Source of the DNA: Limosilactobacillus reuteri
GTDB lineage: Bacteria; Bacillota; Bacilli; Lactobacillales; Lactobacillaceae
Length of the DNA stretch: 64,000 nt
Direction: 5' to 3'
NCBI RefSeq assembly: GCF_013694365.1
Contig: NZ_CP059275.1
Location: forward strand, 1,116,001 to 1,180,000
Both the position numbers and the translations under genes were made by a program. Each line of letters begins with the position of its first letter. Positions within the stretch are counted from its first letter, which is position 1. The notes below the pieces were generated by a model. It did not search any database, was not told where the DNA came from, and saw only the letters and a list, made by a program, of their open reading frames with translations. Below are positions 36,223 through 45,817 of the stretch, in pieces.

Positions 36223-36474
36223 TTGACGAAGCGTGATGCCTTAAAAGAATTACTAGCTGATTGTCATAATCATCTAATCGACCTCGTAGTTACCAAGTCG
36301 ATCAGCCGCTTATCACGGAATACAACCGATTGTTTACGAATCGTTCGAGAGTTACAACAGCTGAACATCCCGATTATCTTTGAAAAGGAACATATCAACA
36401 CTGGAGCAATGGCCAGTGAATTATTTCTCACCGTTTGTAAAATTAAGTTAGAAAAAATAAAAAGCCATTTGTGA
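36223..36474 (+). pseudogene. Serine recombinase, catalytic-domain fragment cut by IS30
   Basis: An 83-residue frame with TTG start. LVVTKSISRLSRNTTDCLRI is the second half of the resolvase catalytic domain. The recombinase part ends at about 36435; from 36436 the bases are an IS30 end (TGTAAAATTAAGTTAG), so the last residues are foreign. The DNA-binding half of the recombinase is absent. Confidence 0.8.
36436..36457 (+). repeat. IS30 left inverted repeat
   Basis: TGTAAAATTAAGTTAGAAAA matches 45637-45658 (TGTCAATTTAAGTTAGAAAA) at all but two positions as read. The former precedes the IS30 transposase gene; the latter is beside a transposase 3' end, so they are the two ends of this IS30 type. 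Confidence 0.65.
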
Positions 36475-37443
36475 ATGACCTATAAACATCTTACCACAAG
36501 CGAACTGACCCTCATAGCTGATTTTTGGCATCAAGGTACTAAAGCCTATCGAGTTGCGAAATTGCTTCAACGCAGTCAAGAAACTATCTACCGTGTTTAT
36601 CGTTTCCTTAATGATGGTAAAACTATCGCCCAATACCTTCAGACTTATCAGCGACATAAGCATCGTTGTGGTCGGAAGCAGACCCAACTGCCAACTGTCG
36701 AGGTTGATTATATCCATGCGCGAATCAAAGCTGGTTGGACTCCTGATACTATCATTGGTCGAAGTGAACGCCCGCTTAACTGTAGTATGCGCACCCTTTA
36801 TCGCATGTTTGCTCGCAACCAGTATGTTTTTTCCGTTAAGCAGCTACCGATGAAGGGAAAACGCCATCCCAACGGCTATGTGGAACGTCGGGGCAAGAAT
36901 GGGCAACTAGGACGCAGTATCCACCAACGCTACCAAGACTTTCCTCACTACCAAGAAGAATTTAGTCATTTGGAAGCCGATACTGTTCAAGGGAAAGCCC
37001 ATCAAGGAGCAGTCATGACCTTGGTTGAACGTCAATCCAAAGTCATGATTGTCCTTAACGTTCACCATAAGTCGGCAGATGCGATTAATCAGCACCTCGA
37101 TCAATGGCTATCAAAACTGCCACGTCATCTGTTTAAGTCGATTACTTTTGACAATGGCAGGGAGTTTGCGGGCTGGAAAGAGATCGCTAACAAGCATGAT
37201 CTGCACACCTACTTTGCGGAAGTCGGTGCTCCTAATCAGCGTGGACTCAATGAGAACAATAACGGCATCTTACGTCGTGATGGTCTTAGTAAACGCATGG
37301 ATTTTTGCCACTTATCTGATGAGTTAGTTATTCAACTGATGCATCGATGGAATAATATTCCCCGGAAGTCACTTAATTACCGCACACCACTCGAGGTATT
37401 CATGGGTTATGTCACGAATGAACAACTTTCACCTTTTTTCTAA
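36475..37443 (+). CDS. IS30 family transposase
   Basis: A 322-residue complete transposase. Helix-turn-helix at about 1-45 (TTSELTLIADFWHQGTKAYR), then the DDE core: HLEADTVQG (Asp), ITFDNGREFAGW (Asp) and GLNENNNGILRRDG (Glu). It ends NNIPRKSLNYRTPLEVFMG and TNEQLSPFF, the usual IS30 tail. It has broken the serine recombinase gene upstream and borders the restriction island. Confidence 0.93.
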   Translation: MTYKHLTTSELTLIADFWHQGTKAYRVAKLLQRSQETIYRVYRFLNDGKTIAQYLQTYQRHKHRCGRKQTQLPTVEVDYIHARIKAGWTPDTIIGRSERPLNCSMRTLYRMFARNQYVFSVKQLPMKGKRHPNGYVERRGKNGQLGRSIHQRYQDFPHYQEEFSHLEADTVQGKAHQGAVMTLVERQSKVMIVLNVHHKSADAINQHLDQWLSKLPRHLFKSITFDNGREFAGWKEIANKHDLHTYFAEVGAPNQRGLNENNNGILRRDGLSKRMDFCHLSDELVIQLMHRWNNIPRKSLNYRTPLEVFMGYVTNEQLSPFF

Positions 37444-38856
37444 GTGTTGGGTGTTGTATCCTTAATAATTTCTCTACTTATTCCTATAGCAATAATGCTG
37501 TTAGATTCAAAGGTGAGTGAGAATGCTAGTGAAGATAGATGGGCAAGGAAGGTACTCAAAAAGCAAATAATACATTTCGATAATATACTTAATTATATTA
37601 TTTTGATTATTATTTTTATTACTATGGATCAAATTTTTCCTCAATTATCCCTATTTTTCATAATTGCATTTGCAGTAGTTATATATCTTTTAATAAATCT
37701 AGTAAAAAAATATATAGATTGGGTCGATATTGATGGGCTAGGGAATGATAAAGCTATAGAAGAGCAAAAAGCATTATTGACATTACCAAAATATCAACTA
37801 AGTGAGCAATCTTTTTATTGGCAATTGTTTTTAGATTACGGATGCTCTGCAAATAAGAATTCTTCTATGTTTAATCCTAAAATATTTTATGAAGTTTGGA
37901 AAAAAGCAGCATTAAATTATAGAGATGAATCGTCTCCTCAATTTTATGGATTTTGTGCATTGTTAGCAAATGCTATACCAGATTTAAAATTAAATTATGG
38001 ATCTTCGTTTGATGAAGATTTTTACAGATATTGTATTGAAAAATACTTGAAAGGAGATGCAGTTTCCAAAAGAAACTGGGACATTCTTACTAAAACTTTA
38101 ACCTCTTATGTAGAAAATGATGCTTTAAACAATGACGATAGTTTTATTTATTATAGATGTGTTGATTCTTTGGATAGTCTTGTTAGCAATAACTTAATGA
38201 ATATTAAAGCACTGGATTACATCAATAAGCAATTTATACAATGTCTTTTATCGTGTAAGAATCCTTATAGTAAAGATCTTAAGAATACAAACTTTCGCTT
38301 AACTTCGAATGATTTTAATGAAAAAAATGAGACTTACAAACAAACCATTAGTTTAATGAAACAATTCGTCCGAGAAATAAGACATCATGAGTATCATCAT
38401 TCTATGGATACAGCAGTAAATGTATTATTTCCTAAGGCAGATGGCATTACTATTGGACGTTTGGATTACTTGATTAACTGTGCTTATACTTTTATTCAAA
38501 ATACTAATGAGGATGCCATGCTTATTGGTGTTGTAAATATCGTGGAAGGTACGCCAAATTTTGGGCACGTATCGATAATTCCAAATGAAGAAATAGATAT
38601 TTCTGATCTTAACGAGAAAAAACTTGATTTAGCTAGAGATTTAAGTTACCAAGAAAGTATAAAAATTTATGCATATTTTTATCAAAGACTAAGAAGCATC
38701 ACTTTATTAAAATCGTCTCTTAAAAAAATTGTTAAAGTAATAAAATCAGAAGAGTTCCATAATGTTTTATCGAAAGAAAATAATAGTGAGCATTTAATAG
38801 GAATTTCAAAAGTTTACGCGAATATACTACAAGATTTTATTAAAGAACTAGAATAA
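37444..38856 (+). CDS. Membrane protein with long helical cytoplasmic domain, unknown (defence-island neighbour)
   Basis: A 470-residue protein with GTG start. Three hydrophobic segments lie at about 2-20, 48-64 and 66-85; the rest is a soluble, mostly helical region with no motif I recognise, and a His-rich spot (REIRHHEYHHSMDTAVNVLF, about 312-331). The design of membrane anchor plus large domain occurs in several abortive-infection proteins, but no similarity is claimed. It is followed directly by a 200-residue protein in the same orientation. AT-rich, unlike 27-34 kb. Confidence 0.6.
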   Translation: MLGVVSLIISLLIPIAIMLLDSKVSENASEDRWARKVLKKQIIHFDNILNYIILIIIFITMDQIFPQLSLFFIIAFAVVIYLLINLVKKYIDWVDIDGLGNDKAIEEQKALLTLPKYQLSEQSFYWQLFLDYGCSANKNSSMFNPKIFYEVWKKAALNYRDESSPQFYGFCALLANAIPDLKLNYGSSFDEDFYRYCIEKYLKGDAVSKRNWDILTKTLTSYVENDALNNDDSFIYYRCVDSLDSLVSNNLMNIKALDYINKQFIQCLLSCKNPYSKDLKNTNFRLTSNDFNEKNETYKQTISLMKQFVREIRHHEYHHSMDTAVNVLFPKADGITIGRLDYLINCAYTFIQNTNEDAMLIGVVNIVEGTPNFGHVSIIPNEEIDISDLNEKKLDLARDLSYQESIKIYAYFYQRLRSITLLKSSLKKIVKVIKSEEFHNVLSKENNSEHLIGISKVYANILQDFIKELE

Positions 38857-39459
38857 TTGGCTAATGAGATTCAAAAGTTGAAGTTAGAAGAATTTATTGA
38901 TAGATTTGAAAAATTATTACTAGATGAGAAAACACATAATATTTTGATCCGTGGGTATTTTGATGATGACAAACTACTATTAACGTTTGAATGCTTAAAA
39001 GACCTAAAGAATTTTTATGAAGGAGTTCTTGTTATCGGAAATACAACAGTTTCCTATGAAGAAGAGTTCCTGCGTAAAGGCCTTCGTACTACCAGTATTG
39101 GCAAATTAAATTTGAGTGATTCATTCAATATTAATGGATTGAGTATTAAATTTTTGCAGTGGAAAAGAAATAAAGATTTTGCATTTGGATTTAATATGGA
39201 TTTTGCGATTTTTCACCCTGTAGAATCTGTATTACATAATAAAGATTTTTCAAAATTCTGTGCTACATTGAATAATTCTAAGGCCAAAAAGAATATCCTA
39301 ATAACCACTAATGATTTTAATGATATCCCAGAAAAACTTTACCCATATATTGATGAAATTTTGATTTTAGACACAACAGATCTTAATAAGAAACACCAGC
39401 AAACTTATAAGGTGATTCAAGATAACCTCAATACTAAACATAGGACTCTTCCATATTGA
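38857..39459 (+). CDS. Unknown Rossmann-like protein paired with the membrane protein
   Basis: A 200-residue protein with TTG start. The pattern alternates strands and helices: NILIRGYF, GVLVIGNT, FAFGFNMDFAIF, KNILITTNDF and EILILDTT. It looks like an alpha/beta fold, but there is no Walker A or other phosphate-binding loop. No catalytic residues are evident. It sits between the membrane protein and the DUF262 gene, so it may be a sensor or partner. Confidence 0.55.
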   Translation: MANEIQKLKLEEFIDRFEKLLLDEKTHNILIRGYFDDDKLLLTFECLKDLKNFYEGVLVIGNTTVSYEEEFLRKGLRTTSIGKLNLSDSFNINGLSIKFLQWKRNKDFAFGFNMDFAIFHPVESVLHNKDFSKFCATLNNSKAKKNILITTNDFNDIPEKLYPYIDEILILDTTDLNKKHQQTYKVIQDNLNTKHRTLPY

Positions 39460-41430
39460 GTGAAAGCAGATAGCATCCACCTATTTGATTTTCTGGGAAG
39501 TAGTAAAACTATTTTTGAAATCCCAGTTTTCCAAAGAAATTATGAGTGGGATAAAGACCAATGTGAGCAGCTATTTAAAGACTTAACAGTTGCAGCACAA
39601 ACTAATACTGATCATTTTATTGGAGCAATCGTTTATGTAACCGAAACTGGTAATAAGATGAGTCATATTTACCGCATTATTGATGGTCAGCAAAGACTCA
39701 CTAGTTTAACCCTATTGTTAAAAGCCTTATCAGATGCTGACGAACAGGATCGAGATGAGATTGAAGAAGAATATTTAACTAATAAGTATTTAGATGATAA
39801 CAATCACTTAAAATTGAAGCCGGTTGAGCATGATTATGAAGCGTTTGATTCTGTTATGAACAATATGACTGACTTTGATAAGCCGTCAAAAGTCATCGAC
39901 AACTATAAATTCTTTCGAAAGCTGATTGAGGATAGCGATATTGGCAGTGATGAACTATACGAAGCGATGAATCATTTTAATATGGTTTATATTGAGTTGA
40001 GTGGTGATTCTAATGAAGAAAATCCTCAAGTTATTTTCGAAAGCTTAAACTCTACTGGCGTTTCATTGTCACCATCAGATTTAGTAAGAAATTTTCTGTT
40101 GATGAAGCTCGATTCACAGCAACAGGAAGAGCTCTACAAAAAATATTGGGTTAAAATTGAGCGGATGTTTGCAACTCCAACTTTTGCGGAGTTTATTCGT
40201 CACTATCTGGTCGTTAAGACGCATATTTCAGTAAAAAAGAACAGTGTTTATAGCGGTTACAAGGATTATTTTGTTTCCAATCAATTAAGTTCAAATGATG
40301 CTTTAGCTGATCTTTTTAAGTTTGCTAATTATTATGATCAAATTTTAAACCATAATTCTAATGACTATGAATTCAATAGAATTATGGAACACATTAACGT
40401 GATGGACAGTAAAGTTGTTTACCCGTATTTAATGCTACTAATGGATTTGGTTAATTCTAAGCAAATTGATCAGAAAGAAGCAAATGAATTAGCTCATATT
40501 TTAGAAAGTTATCTTTTTCGGATAAAAGTATGTAAATTAGCAACAAACAGACTGAATAAAGTAGTTGTAGGCCTATGTGATTTATCAAAAGAAGATGGAA
40601 ATTTAAAACTTAGATTACTTAGATTGTTGAAGTCAAGTTTTCCTGATGATCGTAAATTATTGGATAGCTTGATAGAAGTGGACTTGTATCATCAAAGAAA
40701 TCATATGGCTAAGTTATCTCTGATAATTCTTGAGGAGCATCGAACTCGGGAAACAATTAACTTTGATGATGCTCAGGTTGAACATATTATGCCTCAACGC
40801 CTTAATGCTGAATGGCGTCTTCAAGTTGCTAATGCCGATAAAGTTAAAGAGCAATATGGTGGTATACTTGGTAATCTTACACTTACAAAATATAATCAAG
40901 AAATGAGTAATAAACCCTATAGTGAAAAGAAGGAATTCTATAAGGATTCAAATGTTTCACTTACTCGAGAGGTTGCTGAAACTTATGATAAATGGGGAAA
41001 GGATGCCATTATTGACCGAACGGAAAAGCTGACTAGAGAACTAATTAAAATTTTTCCGATGCCACACATTAAAGAAATTAGTGAAGAAGAAGTTACTGGT
41101 GAATACACAATTGATCAGACTACAGATGTTACAGGTAAAAAGCCAGTTCAAATTACTATTAGTGGAAATGAACACCCAGTGAAAACTTGGCGACAGATGC
41201 TTGTGATTTTTCTTAATGATATTTGGAATAAAGATAGTCTTAACTTTGATCGCATTAAAGAAAATCGTCAGTTGAGTCGAATGCTTTTTAGAACAGGAAA
41301 TACACCAGAAAAATTGGAGAACGGTACTATGATTGAAACTAATTTCTCTGCGACGGTTATTTTGGCCATTATTGCTAAAATCTCTGAAATTTGTGATATT
41401 ACTGATCAAGTTTCTTATGCTGTAAAGTAA
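39460..41430 (+). CDS. GmrSD-like DUF262/DUF1524 restriction nuclease
   Basis: A 656-residue protein with GTG start. DUF262 occupies about 10-230, with YRIIDGQQRLTSLTLL (about 67-82), the nucleotide-binding DGQQR loop. DUF1524 (HNH-like) follows at about 430-525: VEHIMPQRLNAEW (His near 441), then GILGNLTLTKYNQEMSNKPY. About 130 extra C-terminal residues (KTWRQMLVIFLNDIWNKDS) form a further domain. GmrSD, BrxU and SspE with this arrangement cut modified DNA, such as glucosylated or phosphorothioated phage DNA. It lies beside a helicase-methylase. Confidence 0.85.
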   Translation: MKADSIHLFDFLGSSKTIFEIPVFQRNYEWDKDQCEQLFKDLTVAAQTNTDHFIGAIVYVTETGNKMSHIYRIIDGQQRLTSLTLLLKALSDADEQDRDEIEEEYLTNKYLDDNNHLKLKPVEHDYEAFDSVMNNMTDFDKPSKVIDNYKFFRKLIEDSDIGSDELYEAMNHFNMVYIELSGDSNEENPQVIFESLNSTGVSLSPSDLVRNFLLMKLDSQQQEELYKKYWVKIERMFATPTFAEFIRHYLVVKTHISVKKNSVYSGYKDYFVSNQLSSNDALADLFKFANYYDQILNHNSNDYEFNRIMEHINVMDSKVVYPYLMLLMDLVNSKQIDQKEANELAHILESYLFRIKVCKLATNRLNKVVVGLCDLSKEDGNLKLRLLRLLKSSFPDDRKLLDSLIEVDLYHQRNHMAKLSLIILEEHRTRETINFDDAQVEHIMPQRLNAEWRLQVANADKVKEQYGGILGNLTLTKYNQEMSNKPYSEKKEFYKDSNVSLTREVAETYDKWGKDAIIDRTEKLTRELIKIFPMPHIKEISEEEVTGEYTIDQTTDVTGKKPVQITISGNEHPVKTWRQMLVIFLNDIWNKDSLNFDRIKENRQLSRMLFRTGNTPEKLENGTMIETNFSATVILAIIAKISEICDITDQVSYAVK

Positions 41431-44400
41431 ATGAATGTACCTAAAATTAAATCATTCAAACGAATCATTCCAATGATTTATGCCTATACTACTCCCAATG
41501 ACATCTCACATAATGGTTGGACTAAGATTGGTTATACAGCATCTCAATCAGTAGAAGATCGGATTAAACAGCAAAGCCATACAGTTGATGCCAAAGTAAA
41601 ATTGCTTTGGAAAGGAAATGCCCGTTATGAAGATGGTACCGATGAAACGTTTACTGATCACGAGTTTCATGATTATTTAACTCAAAAACGTCATATTGAA
41701 AGAAAACCAAAAACAGAATGGTTTCACATCGATGGTCCGACTTCCCATCGCTATTTTCATCAGTTCGCAGATCGCGATTATGAAGATGTACAGGGCAATG
41801 AGAAACATGTTCAATATGAGCTACGTAAAGAACAACAAGCAGCCGTTGATAAAACTATTGCCTATTTTCTTAAAAATGGTGAAGGTAGTGAGTTCTTATG
41901 GAACGCTAAGCCACGTTTTGGTAAGACGTTGACGGCTTATGACCTTGTTCGTCAGATGCAAATGCAGAATGTATTGGTAGTAACTAATCGGCCTAGTATT
42001 GCTAACTCATGGTTTGATGATTTTGATAAGTTTATTGCATGGCAAACAAATCTTAAGTTTGTTAGTGAAACAGATGCATTAAAAAATAAGCCTGTTCTTT
42101 CTCGGAAGGAATTTATTAATTCTATTTCTGATGGTAATGATTATGGACAGGTTGTTTTTGAAAGCCTCCAAGGCCTGAAGGGATCAGTTTATTTTGGTGG
42201 CGATTACGACAAGTTGAAGTGGATTCAGGACCTGGATTGGGATTTGTTAGTTATTGATGAAGCTCATGAAGGAGTAGACACTTACAAAACTGATAAAGCC
42301 TTTGATAAGATTAATCGGAAGTACACTCTTCATTTGACAGGTACACCCTTTAAGGCACTAGCTAGAGGAAAATTTGCTGCTGATCAAATCTATAACTGGT
42401 CATATGCCGATGAACAGCAGGCTAAGGCAGATTGGAATGATGATGAGGGCGGTAGTAATCCATATGCAGTAATGCCACGCTTGAACATGTTCACTTACCA
42501 ACTTTCCGAAATGATGGCTGATACCTTAAAGCAGGGTGTTGAATTGGAAAATGGTGATAAGGCAGCTCCTGCATTTGATCTTAACGAATTCTTTAGAACA
42601 CAAGGTGGAAAATTTGTTTATGATGAAGCAGTTGATCATTTTCTAGACTTATTAACCACAGGTGAAAAGTATCCATTCTCTACTCCAGAACTTCGTGAAG
42701 AGTTAGCGCATACTTTTTGGTTATTAAATCGAGTTGATAGTGCTAAGGCTCTAGCCAAGAAACTTAATGATCATGAGCGTTTCCCAGTCTTTAAAGATTA
42801 TAAGGTTATTTTAGCTGCTGGAGACGGCAAACTCGATGATGATCAACTTGATGAAGATCAGTTGGATAAAGTCAATGAGAAGGCTTTTGATAAAGTACAA
42901 AGAGCAACGAAAGAATTTGATAAGACTATTACTTTAAGTGTTGGTCAGTTAACCACCGGTGTCACGGTTAAGCTATGGTCAGCTGTTTTGATGCTTTCAA
43001 GTATGAAGAGCCCCGCGGAATACATGCAGGCTGCTTTTAGAGCACAGAATCCCTACACTTTTGAACGTAACGGGCAATTGGTTCAAAAAGAGAATGCTTA
43101 TGTTTTCGATTTCGACCCAACACGAACCCTAACTATTTTTGACGAATTTGCTAACGACTTGATGGCAGAAACATCTAATGGTAAGGGAACCGCTGCAGAG
43201 CATGAGGCAAATATCTGTAAGTTGTTGAACTTTTTCCCAGTTATTGGTGAAGATGATAACGGTCGCATGGTAGAGCTTGATGCAAAACAGGTGATGTCTA
43301 TTCCTCGCCAATTAAAATCTCAAGAGGTCGTAAAACGCGGCTTTATGAGTAACTTCCTCTTCACCAATATTTCTCGTATTTTTGCTGCTCCAACTGAAGT
43401 ACGAGAAATTCTAAATGGTTTAGTAACGGCTAAAGAAGGCAAAGTACAGAAATCAAATCAGAACTCTATTGAGGGGGCTGAAGATATTTCTTTTAATGAT
43501 GAGGGGAAAGTTGAAGTTCCTAAAGAACGGGTCATTGGGAAATCTAAAGAACTCTTCGGTGATAAACTTTATTCTGATATGGGGAGTCAGTTAGTTGACT
43601 CTGTATCTGATACTGAGAGTACGGACTTTAAGTCGGCAGCTAAAGCCATTTCTAAGCAGGTTAATGGTTCCTTGAATAAGGAAGTTATTAATCGGGTTAG
43701 CAGTGATTACGGATTGACTAAGCATGAAGCGAATAAGCAACAAAAACAAATTGAAAAAGAAACCGAGCAAGAGCTAAATAAGCTGGCCGATGAATTTAAT
43801 GATCAGAAGAATATTGCAGACGTAAATTACAAGAAAGAACAATCTGCTGCACGTAATCAAGATGAGTTGAATGAAGCTAAGGCTAAATATGAAACTGCTG
43901 TTCAGGACATTGTTGATAATTTTAATAAGACAATGAAACAACATGTAGAAAAGACCATTGAAGATGTTCCAGCCAAAGTAGTCGAACGAGTTGAAAAGAA
44001 TGAAGAGCAAAAGAAACTAAATAATGTTGAAGAAGATGCCCGGGCACATTTGCGTGGATTTTCTCGTACAATTCCTAGCTTTATTATGGCTTATGGTGAT
44101 AAGAACCTAACACTTCGAAATTTCGATGATTACACGGAAGATGATGTCTTTAAAGAAGTCACTGGCATTACAGAGGAACAATTCCGATTTTTACGTGATG
44201 GTGGCGATTATGTAGATGCTGAAACAAATGAAAAGAAACACTTTGATGGTCATTTATTTGATGAAGTAGTATTTAACGATTCGATTCAGCAGTTTTTGGA
44301 GAAAAATAAAGAACTAAGCAACTACTTCGAAGATAATAGTAAAGAGGATATTTTTGATTATATTCCGCCTCAAAAGACTAACCAGATTTACACGCCTAAA

Positions 44401-44784
44401 GCTGTTGTTAAGCATATGGTTGACGATCTAGAAGCAAATAATCCAGGGATTTTTGATGATCCTGATAAGACTTTTGCCGATCTCTACATGAAGTCCGGAC
44501 TATATATTACGGAAATTGTAAAGCGCCTATTCCGTAGTGAGAAGCTGAAACAGCTCTTCCCGAATGATCATGAACGAATTAAGCATATTATGGAGCATCA
44601 GGTTTATGGTTTTGCTCCAACACGGATTATTTACCTGATAGCAACTAACTACATTTTTGGCTTTGATGAAGCTATGAAAGATTCCTTGATGGAGAAACAT
44701 TTTAAGCAAATTGACGCAGCCAAATATGCACAAGAAGGCACTTTACAAGATGTAGTGCAACGCGAGTTTGGAGAGGAGGAATAG
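41431..44784 (+). CDS. GIY-YIG-helicase-methyltransferase restriction enzyme, N-terminal part
   Basis: A 1117-residue protein. About 15-115: T5orf172/GIY-YIG-type domain (WTKIGYTASQSVEDRI). About 130-600: SF2 helicase with NAKPRFGKTLTAYDL (Walker A) and LLVIDEAHEGVDT (DEAH, near 275). About 740-870: long coiled coil. From about 985: start of an Eco57I-like adenine methyltransferase (NQIYTPKAVVKHMVDDLE, then TFADLYMKSGLYITEIVKRL replacing the classical DxxxGSG). It stops before any NPPY motif; the rest is partly at 44785. A GAGAGGAGGA box lies at 44771-44780. Confidence 0.82.
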   Translation: MNVPKIKSFKRIIPMIYAYTTPNDISHNGWTKIGYTASQSVEDRIKQQSHTVDAKVKLLWKGNARYEDGTDETFTDHEFHDYLTQKRHIERKPKTEWFHIDGPTSHRYFHQFADRDYEDVQGNEKHVQYELRKEQQAAVDKTIAYFLKNGEGSEFLWNAKPRFGKTLTAYDLVRQMQMQNVLVVTNRPSIANSWFDDFDKFIAWQTNLKFVSETDALKNKPVLSRKEFINSISDGNDYGQVVFESLQGLKGSVYFGGDYDKLKWIQDLDWDLLVIDEAHEGVDTYKTDKAFDKINRKYTLHLTGTPFKALARGKFAADQIYNWSYADEQQAKADWNDDEGGSNPYAVMPRLNMFTYQLSEMMADTLKQGVELENGDKAAPAFDLNEFFRTQGGKFVYDEAVDHFLDLLTTGEKYPFSTPELREELAHTFWLLNRVDSAKALAKKLNDHERFPVFKDYKVILAAGDGKLDDDQLDEDQLDKVNEKAFDKVQRATKEFDKTITLSVGQLTTGVTVKLWSAVLMLSSMKSPAEYMQAAFRAQNPYTFERNGQLVQKENAYVFDFDPTRTLTIFDEFANDLMAETSNGKGTAAEHEANICKLLNFFPVIGEDDNGRMVELDAKQVMSIPRQLKSQEVVKRGFMSNFLFTNISRIFAAPTEVREILNGLVTAKEGKVQKSNQNSIEGAEDISFNDEGKVEVPKERVIGKSKELFGDKLYSDMGSQLVDSVSDTESTDFKSAAKAISKQVNGSLNKEVINRVSSDYGLTKHEANKQQKQIEKETEQELNKLADEFNDQKNIADVNYKKEQSAARNQDELNEAKAKYETAVQDIVDNFNKTMKQHVEKTIEDVPAKVVERVEKNEEQKKLNNVEEDARAHLRGFSRTIPSFIMAYGDKNLTLRNFDDYTEDDVFKEVTGITEEQFRFLRDGGDYVDAETNEKKHFDGHLFDEVVFNDSIQQFLEKNKELSNYFEDNSKEDIFDYIPPQKTNQIYTPKAVVKHMVDDLEANNPGIFDDPDKTFADLYMKSGLYITEIVKRLFRSEKLKQLFPNDHERIKHIMEHQVYGFAPTRIIYLIATNYIFGFDEAMKDSLMEKHFKQIDAAKYAQEGTLQDVVQREFGEEE

Positions 44785-45627
44785 ATGTTAAATGATCCAC
44801 ATTTGAAGATTGTTTATTATGAACAAGATAGTTCAAAGGTTTTTCACGGCACTGATATTAAAGGTGGAATTGCAGTTTCTTATAGAGATGATAGTCGTAT
44901 TCTAGGACCAATAGGTGTATTTTCTCCATATCCAATTGTTAATACAATCATGAAGAAAGTTACTCAAAATAGCAATTTTGTGTCTTTATCAGAAATAATT
45001 TATTCTCGTACTGCATATAGATTTACGGATAAAATGCATCAAGAAAATCCAGAAGCTCATGATAAATTAAGCAAAGGGCATGATTATGATGTATCGTCTA
45101 ATATTTTTGAAAGATTACCAGAATTATTTTCTGATCATAGGCCAGAGGATGGACAAGAGTATATCAGAATTTTAGGCAGAATTAATGGTAAAAGAGTATT
45201 TAGATATATCAAGTCTCAATATATTAATCCTGTTGACAACACAGATAAATGGAAAGTAGTTGTTCCACAGGCCAATGGTACTGGTGAATTAGGTGAAAAA
45301 ATTAGTCATCCTGAAGTTATAGGGCCGGGTACTGGATCTACAGAAACGTTTATTGAAATTGGTAACTGTAGTTCACAAATAGAGGCAATGAACCTAGCCA
45401 AATATATTAAGACCAAATTATGTCGTTTAATGCTAGGAATACTTAAAATTACACAAAATGGAAATAAACCTGTTTGGAGACTCGTTCCATTGCAAGATTT
45501 TACCCAAGATTCTGGTATAGACTGGTCAAAGTCTATTCAGGATATTGATCAGCAACTTTATAAAAAATATGATCTCAATCAGCAGGAGATTGAATTTATT
45601 GAAACTCACGTAAAGGAGATGGATTAG
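44785..45627 (+). CDS. C-terminal part of the Eco57I-like methylase/restriction enzyme
   Basis: A 280-residue continuation: NDPHLKIVYYEQDSSKVFHG, FHGTDIKGGIAVSYRDDSRI, then TETFIEIGNCSSQIEAMNLA and VPLQDFTQDSGIDWSKSI with FIETHVKEMD at the end. This is the target-recognition and tail region of the same enzyme type. A middle piece holding the catalytic NPPY motif is missing between 44784 and this start, either lost with the removed DNA or deleted. It may be a broken gene. Confidence 0.75.
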   Translation: MLNDPHLKIVYYEQDSSKVFHGTDIKGGIAVSYRDDSRILGPIGVFSPYPIVNTIMKKVTQNSNFVSLSEIIYSRTAYRFTDKMHQENPEAHDKLSKGHDYDVSSNIFERLPELFSDHRPEDGQEYIRILGRINGKRVFRYIKSQYINPVDNTDKWKVVVPQANGTGELGEKISHPEVIGPGTGSTETFIEIGNCSSQIEAMNLAKYIKTKLCRLMLGILKITQNGNKPVWRLVPLQDFTQDSGIDWSKSIQDIDQQLYKKYDLNQQEIEFIETHVKEMD

Positions 45628-45636
45628 TTCCCGAAA

Positions 45637-45740
45637 TGTCAATTTAAGTTAGAAAAAAAGTAGTTGCTCATCAGTGACATACTTCATGAATACCTCGTAA
45701 GGTGTTTGATAGCCCAATGATTTGCGAGGAATGTTGTTCC
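45637..45740 (-). mobile_element. IS30 remnant (right end and transposase 3' end)
   Basis: Read on the minus strand, about 29 codons end IPRKSLGYQTPYEVFMKYVT then DEQLLFF and a stop at 45649-45651, followed by the right inverted repeat (45637-45658). It diverges from the 36475 IS30 (NYRTPLEVFMGYV) enough to be a different copy. The rest is absent, so only a scar remains. It ends the restriction island that began after the other IS30. Confidence 0.75.
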
Positions 45741-45817
45741 GGTAACTCATTATTTTGCGTCATTTGACGGACATCCTTTCATATAGGTTTGGTTCACTTA
45801 ATATGATACCTGATGTC

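Noticed and set aside
41431..45627. A complete type I restriction system
   Set aside because: There is no hsdS or hsdM type gene; domains are GIY-YIG, helicase and an Eco57I-like methylase.
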